Source: an uncultured Archangium sp. (GTDB lineage Bacteria > Myxococcota > Myxococcia > Myxococcales > Myxococcaceae). From it: 11,647 bases of DNA. Positions 1 through 7,221 of this stretch are shown here, in pieces. A model generated the notes under the pieces. The model saw nothing but the letters and a program-made list of their open reading frames with translations, was not told where the DNA came from and searched no databases. The translations under genes and the position numbers were made by a program. Position 1 is the stretch's first letter. Each line of letters opens with the position of its first letter. The stretch covers positions 1 to 11,647 of the forward strand of contig CALNBU010000230.1 of the NCBI GenBank assembly GCA_937875615.1, in the 5' to 3' direction.

Positions 1-2668
1 GCAACACCTCCTGCTGCGCCCCGGACACCTCGACGTGCCGCGCCACCGCCCCACCCACGGTGGAGAACCGCCACCGGCCTCCGGGCACGACCACCTCGAA
101 GCGCCCGGCCTCGTCCGTGGAGACCTGGAGCCGGGCGTCGAAGTCGTCGGCCTCGATGATGACGCTGGTCCGCGCGCCCCCGCCGTTCAGCACCCGGCCG
201 AGCACCTTCGTGCCGGGCTGGAGCCGCAGCCGGAGGCGCTCCCCCGCCTGTCCCTCGCCGCGCGCCCACTCCCCGCCGCGGGTGGCCACCACCCGCAAGC
301 GCCTCCGGGCATCATCGACCGGCTGGGAGAAAGTGCCCCCCGCATTGGTGAGGGCCCGCTGCCCCGACTCGACGAACTGCACCGCGACGCCGCCCGCTGG
401 GCGCCCATCGACGCCGAGGACTTCGCCCTCCAACGTCCGCTTGCGCCGCAGCACCACCGCGCCCACCTCACCCTCCTGCGCCTCAAGGACCGTCTCCTCG
501 AAGCCGTCGGCCACCACCGACAGGCCCCCCGGCTCCCAGCCCACGTCGAACGCGCCCGTCGGGTGCTCGACGAAGCGCTGGTTCACCACGAACTCCCGCA
601 GCGCGGCGCCGCGCTCGTCGACCACCCGTCCACGGACTCGGCGCACCTCGCCCACCGACGCGACGCGGCCCGCCTCGTCGCTCGCGCTGATGCTCACCGG
701 CGAACGCTCCAGCGGCCCCAGCGAAAAGGAGCCGTCTTCTCCGGTGTAGGCCATACCGCCCGAAGACAGCGCCACCCGGACGCCGGCCACCGGCACTCCG
801 CGCTCGTCGAGCACCCGGCCGTCCAGCGCCGCGCCCGGGTCGATGGTCAACGAGAGGCGCGTGGTCCGCCCCTCTTCGATCTCCACCTCCCGCGAGAAGG
901 GGAGGCCCGGGAGATGGTCGCGGAGCTCCAGCTGCCACCGCCCCGCCGTCAGGCCCGCGGCGCGCGCCCACGGCTCGCCCCGCTTCACCTTCAACGGCCG
1001 CACCTCGCCGGTGGCAAGCGAGCGGACCGCCAACACCGAGAAGGCCTCGTAGGACGGCGGCTCCGGCCGGAGCACACTGATGTGGCCCCGGCCGTGATGA
1101 TGGAGGCGCTGCTCCAGCTCCAGCGGGCGCCCATCCTCACCGTTCACCCGCACCTCCAGCACGCCGCGCGGCAGGAGCTGCAGCGCGACCGGCTCCCCGG
1201 GGACCTCCACCGTGCGCTCGACATGGAACTCCCGGAACTCCGCGACGAGCGAGTACCGGCCGGGCACGTTGAGCTCGATGGAGAAGGCGCCGTGCGCGTC
1301 GGTGCTCCCCCAGCTGCTCTCGCTCTCCGCCGCGGCCAGGAGCTGCGCGTCTTGAACCGGCGCGCCGCGCTCGTCGACGACCGTCCCGCGCAGCATCAGG
1401 GGCGCCTCCAACGTCACCTGCAACGAGGTCTCGCCCGGCGGGAGCTGGAGCACCTTCGTCATCGGGCTCAACCCCTCCGCCGACACCCGCAGCTCGGCGT
1501 CGCCCTCCGCCGCCTCGTCGAAGATCAACAACGCGCCGTCGCGCACCTCCTGTCGCTGCTCGAAGACCGCGTTCCGGATCGTCCCATGCACCAGGGGCAA
1601 CGGCGCGCCGTCGGGCCCCGCCACCGACACCAGCACCCGCGCGGCGCGATGGAGCTCCAGCGTCACCTCCGACTCCAGGGGACGAAGCAGGGTCTCCACG
1701 GTGGGCGACCTCAGCGCCCCGGTCGTGGCGTACAGCGTCCAGGGCGCCAGCGGCAACCCGGTGATCCGGAGCTCACCGCCCCGGCTCTCGAGCACCCGGG
1801 TGTGCCCGTGCGCCTCCAGCCGCACCTCCGCGTCGATGGGCTGGTCTCCCATCCGGGTCTTCACCACCAGGGTGCGCGGCGCCCCCAGCACCGCGGGCTC
1901 GACCTCATACGGCGACAGCACGACGGGCAACGCGCCGGCCGCCTCCACCCACACCCACCGCCAGGGATCGTCCGTCGGCGCGTCGAACGACCCCAGCCGA
2001 CCGGTGCCGGGCTCGCCCTTCTGCAGGCGGTGCTCCGCCACCCGGTTGGAGAGCGGCTCATAGGTGAACACCCGGCCGTCCGGCTCCTCGATGTCGCGGG
2101 TGATGACGCCCATCCACTCGGAGGCGCCGACGCGCAGCTCCACCGGCGCTTCGTCGCGCACCGTCACCGGCTCCGCGGGGACACCTCGGACCGAGGTCAC
2201 CAACACCGCCCCCCGTGGCGCGGCATCGAAGCGAAAGCGCCCCTCCGCGTCGGTCGTCGTCTCCGCCAACACCTTCGGCGGAGAGAAGGCCCCCGCTCGG
2301 ACCCTGGCGATCAACGTCTGCACCGTGTGCAGGTCGCCACACTCCGTCGCCGGACGGTGGCACACCTCACACTCCAACAACGCCAGCGCCGGCGCGCTTT
2401 CGAGGAGCCGCACCAACACGCCGGCCTCCGGCTGCACCTCCCACGGGCCGTCCGCGACGGGCGCGTCGGGGAAGGCCAACACCTGCCCGGTCACCTTCAC
2501 CGGCCCCTCCTCGGGCGCGGGCGACGCGCTCAGGCGCAGCCGCGCCCCGCCCTCCACGACTCCCGCCAGGGGCGCCTCCCGAGAAGGAGGTGCAGACGAA
2601 GACCACCAGGCCACGGCCAGCGCCACCAGCAACACCGTCGCGAGCCCGGAGAACGCGAGGCGCTTCAT
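1..2668 (-). CDS. Large exported carboxypeptidase-regulatory-like repeat protein, 3' end outside the window
   Basis: An open frame of 889 codons starts at ATG 2668 and has no stop before the left edge, so the C-terminus is missing. Residues 1-22 (MKRLAFSGL..., then LLVALAVAWW) are a signal peptide or N-terminal membrane anchor without a lipobox, so the body should lie outside the cytoplasm. The rest is beta-rich and contains repeated carboxypeptidase-regulatory-like/Ig-type units. Typical starts are GTVVDERGAPV (residues 428-438), GRVLDERGVPV (617-627), GRVVDERGAAL (680-690), GEVLGVDGRPA (748-758) and GRVLNGGG (824-831), each followed by turns such as TDEAGRFEV (851-859). Such proteins are frequent in myxobacterial envelopes; their role is usually unknown, with adhesion or polysaccharide binding only guesses. 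A cysteine cluster C100-x2-C103-H104-x5-C110 stands out near the N-terminus. No Shine-Dalgarno precedes the start; the ATG overlaps the stop of the upstream small frame (TGATG), suggesting coupled translation. Confidence 0.85.
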   Translation of the reverse strand, partial: MKRLAFSGLATVLLVALAVAWWSSSAPPSREAPLAGVVEGGARLRLSASPAPEEGPVKVTGQVLAFPDAPVADGPWEVQPEAGVLVRLLESAPALALLECEVCHRPATECGDLHTVQTLIARVRAGAFSPPKVLAETTTDAEGRFRFDAAPRGAVLVTSVRGVPAEPVTVRDEAPVELRVGASEWMGVITRDIEEPDGRVFTYEPLSNRVAEHRLQKGEPGTGRLGSFDAPTDDPWRWVWVEAAGALPVVLSPYEVEPAVLGAPRTLVVKTRMGDQPIDAEVRLEAHGHTRVLESRGGELRITGLPLAPWTLYATTGALRSPTVETLLRPLESEVTLELHRAARVLVSVAGPDGAPLPLVHGTIRNAVFEQRQEVRDGALLIFDEAAEGDAELRVSAEGLSPMTKVLQLPPGETSLQVTLEAPLMLRGTVVDERGAPVQDAQLLAAAESESSWGSTDAHGAFSIELNVPGRYSLVAEFREFHVERTVEVPGEPVALQLLPRGVLEVRVNGEDGRPLELEQRLHHHGRGHISVLRPEPPSYEAFSVLAVRSLATGEVRPLKVKRGEPWARAAGLTAGRWQLELRDHLPGLPFSREVEIEEGRTTRLSLTIDPGAALDGRVLDERGVPVAGVRVALSSGGMAYTGEDGSFSLGPLERSPVSISASDEAGRVASVGEVRRVRGRVVDERGAALREFVVNQRFVEHPTGAFDVGWEPGGLSVVADGFEETVLEAQEGEVGAVVLRRKRTLEGEVLGVDGRPAGGVAVQFVESGQRALTNAGGTFSQPVDDARRRLRVVATRGGEWARGEGQAGERLRLRLQPGTKVLGRVLNGGGARTSVIIEADDFDARLQVSTDEAGRFEVVVPGGRWRFSTVGGAVARHVEVSGAQQEVL

Positions 2669-2880
2669 CAGGACATCCGCACCGGCGCCGACGAGGGGAC
2701 CGCTACCAAGACTGCCCTGGACAGCTCGACGACGGAGGCGCGTCGCCCAGACGCGTCGTTGACGCGCCCGGAGATGATGCCCCCCCGAGACAGCGTCGCC
2801 TCCAGGCGCCGGGGTCGATGCGCGTGCGCCCAGGCGGTGAAGCACACGAGGAGGCCTGTGGTGGAGGCGACGCGGCGCAT
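2668..2880 (-). CDS. Small exported protein of 70 aa, uncertain, possibly a remnant
   Basis: This ATG-started frame ends in a TGA that shares its A with the ATG of the large repeat protein, a layout typical of translational coupling. Residues 1-20 (MRRVASTTGLLVCFTAWAHA) look like a good signal peptide. Residues 36-45 (ISGRVNDASG) resemble the opening of a carboxypeptidase-regulatory-like domain, but the frame stops about 25 residues later, too short for a complete domain. It may be a decayed N-terminus of a longer secreted or TonB-receptor-like protein, or a short leader that sets translation of the next gene. No clear ribosome binding site lies upstream. A GTG at 2925 would add 15 residues but would put the signal peptide inside the protein, so the ATG is preferred. 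I do not recognise a family. Confidence 0.4.
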   Translation of the reverse strand: MRRVASTTGLLVCFTAWAHAHRPRRLEATLSRGGIISGRVNDASGRRASVVELSRAVLVAVPSSAPVRMS

Positions 2881-2961
2881 GGGGCGTACCGTTTGAAGGA
2901 GAGGCGAGGCTAGCGCCTCAGACACCGCGCCGTCGCGCCCTGTTCCGGAGAAGCGCGGGCG

Positions 2962-4260
2962 CTAGAAGTCGTAGCGGATGGCCGCCGTCACCCCGATGAC
3001 GTTGGCCGCGTAGCTGTAGCTGGGCGTGCGGTCCGTCGATGCCTTCTGGGCCTCTCGCCGCAACAGGAAGTGCGCCTGCCCCGCGACGTCGATGGAGATG
3101 GGCCGCGAGAAGATCTCCAGCGGGTCCGGGAAGTTGAAGCCGATGCCCAGCGAGGCGCCGACGGTGGTGCTGTCGAGCAGGTTGGTGCCGGCGGTGTCCT
3201 GGCGGGGCACGGGCGTCGGCCGGTAGAAGCCGCCCGCGCGCACCATGAAGCGCTCGGTGATGCGGTACTCGGCCCCCAGCCGGCCGCCGAAGGTGTCGGC
3301 GAAGCCCGCGGGCTGGGTGGCGGAGCGCACGTCGAGCGCCGAGCCCAGCCCCAGGCCCTCCAACGTCGGCCCCGAGCGGGCGACGCCCACGTAGGGCGTC
3401 GGCGCCATGTGCCACGCCTGATACTGCCCATCGAGCGACACGGTGAAGTCCTCGGTGACGTCGAAGGCCGCGCCGAACTGCAGGGTGTGCGGCGTGAAGT
3501 GCGCGGTGCCGCTGATGACGAAGCCCAGGATGCCGATGCCCTCGATGTCCACGGTGGCGGGAATCCGGTAGTCGAGCTGCATGGCCCAGCGGAAGGTGGC
3601 GCCCAGGCGCAGGCGCTTGATGGGTTGGCTGTGCAGCGAGAACACCGGCGAGACCCGGGTGCCGAGGTAGGCGTTGATTTCGCCGGTGGTGACCTGCTTG
3701 CTGAAGAGATCCACGCCGATGTTGGCGCTGTCGCCGATGAGGTTGGCCAGCACCTGGATGCCGGCGCCCACCTTGAGCCAGTCGAAGATCTTCACCCCCG
3801 CACTCAGGTGCAGCTGGAGCCGCTCGGGGTTGGTCTGGTAGCGGTACCAGTACGGCGTGTCGGCCGACGGGGCGTGGAGCCGCAGCAGCACCGCCCCCGG
3901 CAGGTACACCCCCAGGCCGAAGGCGAGCCGGTTCTTCACCACCCCGCCCAGCGGCAGCACCAACCCCACCGAGGTGCCCACCGTAGGCGGCGGGGTGCAG
4001 GTCTCGCAGCGCACATCGCGCCCCGGCGTGGTGGACTGGACCTCGGAGATCATCCCCGCGTACTGGAACTGGAAGCCGAAGTTGACGTCCTCGCGGCCGC
4101 CCATCTGCGCGGGGTTGTAGAAGACGGCGGTGTAGTCGTTCACCTCCGCCGACATCGCGCCAGCCATGGCCGCGGCCCGGGGGCCATAGCCATAGAGGTC
4201 GAAATCGGCCCGGGCGACGAGGGGCACGAACAGCAGCGTGAGCAGCAGTCCGCGCCCCAT
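2962..4260 (-). CDS. FadL/OmpP1/TodX-family outer-membrane transport protein
   Basis: A 432-aa protein with a signal peptide at residues 1-18 (cleavage near VARA-DF) and a C-terminal RYDF ending in the aromatic residue typical of outer-membrane beta barrels. The mature N-terminus carries the family signature: GPRAAAMAGA (27-36) and AVFYNPAQM (45-53). Late strands also match FadL proteins: EYRITERFMVRAGGFYRP (331-348), a Pro-rich turn, then TTVGASLGIGFNF (365-377). Family members form monomeric barrels with an N-terminal plug and import hydrophobic compounds such as long-chain fatty acids; the ligand here cannot be read from sequence. A CxxC (C85, C88) in an extracellular-type loop may form a disulfide. 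The gene starts 9 bp after the phosphatase stop, so it is probably co-transcribed. The Shine-Dalgarno is weak. Confidence 0.85.
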   Translation of the reverse strand: MGRGLLLTLLFVPLVARADFDLYGYGPRAAAMAGAMSAEVNDYTAVFYNPAQMGGREDVNFGFQFQYAGMISEVQSTTPGRDVRCETCTPPPTVGTSVGLVLPLGGVVKNRLAFGLGVYLPGAVLLRLHAPSADTPYWYRYQTNPERLQLHLSAGVKIFDWLKVGAGIQVLANLIGDSANIGVDLFSKQVTTGEINAYLGTRVSPVFSLHSQPIKRLRLGATFRWAMQLDYRIPATVDIEGIGILGFVISGTAHFTPHTLQFGAAFDVTEDFTVSLDGQYQAWHMAPTPYVGVARSGPTLEGLGLGSALDVRSATQPAGFADTFGGRLGAEYRITERFMVRAGGFYRPTPVPRQDTAGTNLLDSTTVGASLGIGFNFPDPLEIFSRPISIDVAGQAHFLLRREAQKASTDRTPSYSYAANVIGVTAAIRYDF

Positions 4261-4269
4261 GGCCGTGGG

Positions 4270-5544
4270 CTACTCCTCGGCGAAGGGCTGGATGGCCTGC
4301 GCCGCCGCGAGCTCCTGCCGGGCCTCCGACAGCTCGGAGTTGGTCTCGCGCAGCCGATCGGACAGCACCTGCACGAAGCTCCAGAGCAGCTTCACCGCGA
4401 GGATCGACTCGCGCTTCATCAGCCCCATGAGATCTCCGCGGCTGATGACCATGGTGCGCGTCGGCTCCACCGCGCGCACGGTGGCGGAGCGCGGGGCGTT
4501 GTCGATGAGGCCCATCTCTCCGAAGTGGCCGCCGGCGCGCAGCTCGGCGATCTCCACTCCGCCCTTCTCGACCGAGACCCGTCCCCGGATGACCACGAAG
4601 AGCTCTTCGCCCGGCTGTCCCTCGGTGACGATCTCGCGCCCCGCGGGGAAGGTGCGGGTGGTGGCGGTGGAGAGCACCGCCGTCTGCTCCTTGTAGGTGA
4701 GGTGCCGGAAGAGCGGGATCTTCTTGAGCGCCTCCATCCGGCTCTGCGCTTCGGCGACCTCCTCGGTCGCGGTCTGCGGATCATCGCCGGAGCAGCCCAC
4801 CACCACGGTGGTGATGTTGTCTTTGCCGCCGCGCTCGTTGGCCAGGGCCACGAAGCGCTCCGGCAGCTCGGTGAGCGGCGTGGAGGCCACGATGGTCGCG
4901 ACCTCGTCGTCGTTCAGGTAGCCGTGCAGCCCATCGGAGCAGAGGATGAAGGTGTCGCCCGGCACCGCGTCGACCAGCAGCGTGTCGACCTGCACCGACT
5001 CCTGGATACCGACGGCGCGGGTGATGACGTTGCGGTACTGGCTGGTGGCCGCCTGCTCCTTGGTGATGGTGCCGGCCTTGAGCTGGGCGGAGATGAGGGT
5101 GTGATCTTCGGTGAGCCGGTGGCACTGGCCGTTGCGCACCAGGTACACCCGCGAGTCGCCGACGTGACCGATGACGCCCTTGCTGCCGCCGAGCGCGAGG
5201 CAGACGAAGGTGGTGCCCATGCCCCGCTTCGTCGCGTCGGACCCCGCCTGCCGGTAGATGTCGGCGCAGGCCCGCTGCACCGCCACCTCCACCACGCTGG
5301 CCGCCGCGGCGCGGTTGGCCGGCGAAGGATCTTTGCCCAGGTCCTTGAAGACGTTGCGGTTGGTGAGGACGTGCTGCTTGACGACCTCCACCGCGCGCGC
5401 CGCCGCCACCTCACCCGCGGCGTGACCGCCCATGCCGTCGGCGACGATGTAGAGCCCCAGCCCGGGGTCGACCAGCATCGCGTCTTCGTTGTGCTGCCGT
5501 TTCCGGCCTACGTCGGTCTTGCCGTGCGCTTCTGTGGTCAGCAC
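4270..5544 (-). CDS. PP2C-type Ser/Thr phosphatase fused to a cyclic-nucleotide-binding domain
   Basis: A 424-aa cytoplasmic protein with two domains. Residues 6-251 are a PP2C (PPM) phosphatase with the metal-binding and catalytic motifs present: NED (19-21), DGMGG (36-40), GMGTT (108-112), GDSR (129-132), SDG (203-205) and DN (242-243). It should therefore be an active Mn/Mg-dependent phosphatase that removes phosphate from Ser/Thr. Residues 278-360 are a cNMP-binding (CAP_ED) domain whose phosphate-binding cassette FGEMGLIDNAPRSATV (341-356) keeps the Gly-Glu and Arg that hold the cyclic nucleotide. Residues 393-416 look like a short coiled coil. The layout suggests phosphatase activity controlled by cAMP or a related nucleotide. 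It lies 60 bp after an FHA-domain gene and 9 bp before the porin gene. The start is GTG; no strong ribosome binding site is visible. Confidence 0.93.
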   Translation of the reverse strand: MLTTEAHGKTDVGRKRQHNEDAMLVDPGLGLYIVADGMGGHAAGEVAAARAVEVVKQHVLTNRNVFKDLGKDPSPANRAAAASVVEVAVQRACADIYRQAGSDATKRGMGTTFVCLALGGSKGVIGHVGDSRVYLVRNGQCHRLTEDHTLISAQLKAGTITKEQAATSQYRNVITRAVGIQESVQVDTLLVDAVPGDTFILCSDGLHGYLNDDEVATIVASTPLTELPERFVALANERGGKDNITTVVVGCSGDDPQTATEEVAEAQSRMEALKKIPLFRHLTYKEQTAVLSTATTRTFPAGREIVTEGQPGEELFVVIRGRVSVEKGGVEIAELRAGGHFGEMGLIDNAPRSATVRAVEPTRTMVISRGDLMGLMKRESILAVKLLWSFVQVLSDRLRETNSELSEARQELAAAQAIQPFAEE

Positions 5545-5571
5545 CGTGGGTTTCCCGGAAAGAGTTCGGAC

Positions 5572-5600
5572 ACTGTATGGAACGCGTTTGTCACCGACAA
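5572..5600 (-). promoter_or_regulatory. Candidate sigma70-like promoter for the phosphatase-porin genes
   Basis: In the 60-bp gap before the phosphatase gene the minus strand reads TTGTCG, 17 bp, TACAGT (4/6 matches each to -35 and -10). A start near 5565 would leave a leader of about 20 nt before the GTG. A small palindrome, TTTCC-C-GGAAA (5551-5561), lies just downstream of the expected start point and could be an operator. The gap is the longest inside the operon, which makes an internal promoter reasonable, but the match is modest. Confidence 0.3.
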
Positions 5601-5604
5601 CAGA

Positions 5605-6111
5605 TCATTCGGTGGCGCGGCGCTGTAGCAGGTCGAAGAAGCCCTGTGCGGTGTAATACGTGAGCGGCAGCGAGCCGATGCGCAGCGGAGTGCCGTTCGT
5701 CAGCGAGATGACCGTCTTGGCCGCCAGCTTCTTCCCGCTCACCCAGGTGCCGTTGCGCGAGCCGGCGTCCACCAGGGTCCAGAGCTCGCCCTGGGGCTCG
5801 AACCAGGCGTGGAAGCGGGACACCGAGGTGTCATCGAGCACGATGTCGTTGTTCCCGGTGCGCCCGATGGTGACCCGGTGCTTGAAGGCGTTGGCGGCGG
5901 TCTTCTCGATGACCACCGCGGTGGGGTCTCCGCCCCCGATGACCGGCAGCGAGAGACCTGACTGGGTGCGCAGCTGGCGCTCGGAGTCTTCGTCCTGGGT
6001 GTCGTCCGGTGGAGGCTCGTAGACCAGCACCGAGCGACCGTTGAGGCGGGCGCGCACCTTCTGGGGATCTTCGGTGAAGCGGTGGTACCAGAGCAACAAC
6101 GTCTCGACCAT
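5605..6111 (-). CDS. FHA-domain protein
   Basis: A 168-aa cytoplasmic protein. The N-terminal part (1-75) has no recognisable domain and an acidic linker (36-44). Residues 79-150 form a forkhead-associated (FHA) domain with the phosphothreonine-contacting residues in place: GR (83-84), VSRFHA (97-102) and SRNGT (118-122). FHA domains bind phosphothreonine peptides and often act as adaptors for Ser/Thr kinases. Encoding it directly upstream of a PP2C phosphatase suggests both act on the same phosphorylation circuit, with the kinase encoded elsewhere. The ATG has a fair Shine-Dalgarno (AAGGGG, 5 nt upstream) and lies 8 bp after the preceding stop codon. Confidence 0.92.
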   Translation of the reverse strand: MVETLLLWYHRFTEDPQKVRARLNGRSVLVYEPPPDDTQDEDSERQLRTQSGLSLPVIGGGDPTAVVIEKTAANAFKHRVTIGRTGNNDIVLDDTSVSRFHAWFEPQGELWTLVDAGSRNGTWVSGKKLAAKTVISLTNGTPLRIGSLPLTYYTAQGFFDLLQRRATE

Positions 6112-6119
6112 GTGACCCC

Positions 6120-6812
6120 TTACGATGACGCGTCGGCGTCGCCTTCGCCAGCATTGTCTGGCGCCCCGGCCTCCCGGCAGGCGCGCATCAGCGGCGGGCG
6201 CAGCTCCCCGATGAAGGGCGCGTCGGTCACCGCCCGGAGGTAGAACGGCGATTGGCCCGAGAAGTACACCGCCCGCGCCAGGTCATCGACCACCTGGGCG
6301 TTGAAGCCCAGCAGCGCGCTGGCCCGCGCGCGGATGAAGTAGAGCGCCGGCTGCTCCCCGAAGTGCCGCAGCGCCCGGTTGATGCGCAGCTTCGAGCCGA
6401 AGCTGGCCAGCTCGAGGTTGAAGGGGTTGACCTCGTGCTCCAACGCCAACCACTCGCGGAGGTAGAGCTGCGCGACGGTCTCCGGCGGCCGGCGCGACAG
6501 CTCGCTGATGACCCGCCAGGGCTCCTCCACCAGCGAGGCCAGCAGCGTCAGCCAGCGCACCTCGCCGCCCGAGAAGCCCGCCTGCTCGAAGTCTTCCTGT
6601 CGGGGGGCGCCGCCCTCGCGCAGGGTGGTCAGCAGCGCCGCCTGCCCGGGCGTGGCGCTGCCGACGCCGGAGAGCAGCGTGTCCCAGTCGAGGCGACGCA
6701 GCGTGGGGTACCCGTCGGCGAAGGCCCGGCGGCGGGCCACCACCAGGCGGTGGATTCCCACCACCAGCGCGGCGTAGCCCAGCGTCACTCCGCCGACGAA
6801 CAGCACGCCCAC
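6120..6812 (-). CDS. Single-pass membrane protein with TPR-like C-terminus, function unknown
   Basis: The GTG at 6812 is chosen because GAGGAGG lies 12 nt upstream and it starts one base after the yacG stop. The product has 230 aa. Residues 2-25 (starting VLFVGGVTLGYAAL) are a hydrophobic membrane segment followed by Arg/His-rich VARRR (25-29), which predicts a cytoplasmic soluble part. Residues 155-205 (for example ALYFIRARASALLGF, then DDLARAVYF and DAPFIGELR) have the helix spacing and the D-x-x-F-x-x-L-R ending of TPR repeats, so a protein-protein contact role is plausible. The middle is helical with no known domain. The C-terminus is acidic and disordered. Position between yacG and the FHA gene suggests it belongs to the same signalling operon, perhaps as a membrane scaffold; this is inference. 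Confidence 0.8.
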   Translation of the reverse strand: MGVLFVGGVTLGYAALVVGIHRLVVARRRAFADGYPTLRRLDWDTLLSGVGSATPGQAALLTTLREGGAPRQEDFEQAGFSGGEVRWLTLLASLVEEPWRVISELSRRPPETVAQLYLREWLALEHEVNPFNLELASFGSKLRINRALRHFGEQPALYFIRARASALLGFNAQVVDDLARAVYFSGQSPFYLRAVTDAPFIGELRPPLMRACREAGAPDNAGEGDADASS

Positions 6813-6813
6813 G

Positions 6814-7011
6814 TCAGTGCAGCGCCTCCTCGGGCGCCGGGGCCTCACCGTCTTCGTCTTCGTCGGGGGTCCGCTGGGCGATGCGGTACTCGCCGCCCAA
6901 CCAGCGCCCGAGGTCGACCGCGCGACAGCGGTCGCTGCAGAACGGGAAGAAGGGGTTCTCGGGCCTGGTCGACACCGCGCGCTTGCACGAGGGGCAGCAA
7001 GGAGACTCCAT
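6814..7011 (-). CDS. yacG: DNA gyrase inhibitor YacG, zinc-binding
   Basis: A 65-aa protein that matches the YacG family along nearly its whole length. The treble-clef zinc site is made by CPSC (6-9) and FCSDRC (24-29), followed by the family block DLGRWLGGEYRI (33-44). The C-terminus is an acidic tail. E. coli YacG binds GyrB and inhibits DNA gyrase, and the motif pattern supports the same activity here. The start is the ATG at 7011, which gives the normal family N-terminus; the frame extends upstream for another 20 codons that do not look conserved. Its stop is one base from the GTG of the next gene, so it heads the operon. Confidence 0.92.
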   Translation of the reverse strand: MESPCCPSCKRAVSTRPENPFFPFCSDRCRAVDLGRWLGGEYRIAQRTPDEDEDGEAPAPEEALH

Positions 7012-7073
7012 GCGGTGCGGTGTTACCACGACGTCGGCGCGACGGACGCGCGTCTTCCCGACCGGCTCCAACG

Positions 7074-7107
7074 AAGAACCCGGACCTCTTTCGAGATCCG
7101 GGTTCTT
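7074..7107 (-). terminator. Hairpin terminator after the tRNA-Thr gene
   Basis: An 11-bp perfect inverted repeat, AAGAACCCGGA (7074-7084) and TCCGGGTTCTT (7097-7107), has an inner TCT-TTCG-AGA mini-stem in its loop. Read on the minus strand it lies 8 nt after the tRNA CCA end, the normal position for a tRNA terminator. The stem ends in TTCTT followed by CGTT, so a weak U-rich tail exists. It also separates the tRNA transcription unit from the yacG operon. Confidence 0.75.
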
Positions 7108-7115
7108 GTGCTGCG

Positions 7116-7165
7116 TGGAGCCGAAACCCGGGATTGAACCGGGGACCTACTGATTACGAATCAGT
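7116..7165 (-). tRNA. 3' portion of tRNA-Thr(CGT), truncated by integration
   Basis: On the minus strand this segment reads as a tRNA from the anticodon stem to the 3' end: stem ACTGA, loop TTCGTAA with anticodon CGT (reads ACG, Thr), stem TCAGT, variable loop AGGTC, T arm CCCGG-TTCAATC-CCGGG, acceptor strand TTTCGGC, discriminator T and encoded CCA. A complete gene would need a 5' acceptor strand GCCGAAA and a D arm just to the right. Neither is present before the integrase gene; the upstream bases do not pair. It is therefore the chromosomal remnant left at attL after an element inserted inside the gene. The working copy should be rebuilt at the far end of the element. Confidence 0.85.
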
Positions 7166-7168
7166 AGG
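7146..7168. other. attL core with symmetric arms at the tRNA-Thr anticodon loop
   Basis: CCTACTGAT (7146-7154), spacer TACGA, and ATCAGTAGG (7160-7168) form a perfect 9-bp inverted repeat centred on the anticodon loop. Tyrosine integrases that use tRNA genes commonly bind the anticodon-stem symmetry as core sites and exchange strands in the anticodon loop. The tRNA pattern ends within this repeat and the integrase gene follows 70 bp to the right, so this is most likely the crossover region. The exact core boundaries need the attR copy. Confidence 0.65.
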
Positions 7169-7221
7169 CGCTTCGACTGCGGCACACGGGCAGCACCTCG
7201 TTAGCTGTCTGTACGGTGCAA

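Noticed and set aside
35..2896. A 953-codon open frame on the plus strand
   Set aside because: It is in exact codon register opposite the minus-strand repeat protein, is Arg/His/Pro-rich with no domain, and reads through the small upstream gene. It is an artefact of very high G+C.
2906..2919. Hairpin GAGGC-TAGC-GCCTC as terminator after the porin gene
   Set aside because: The stem is only 5 bp and no U-tract follows on the minus strand, so chance is likely in GC-rich DNA.
3070..5628. An 852-codon open frame on the plus strand
   Set aside because: It runs antisense across both the FadL-like and phosphatase genes, which have clear domains. The composition (His/Arg/Gly-rich) is that of a shadow frame.
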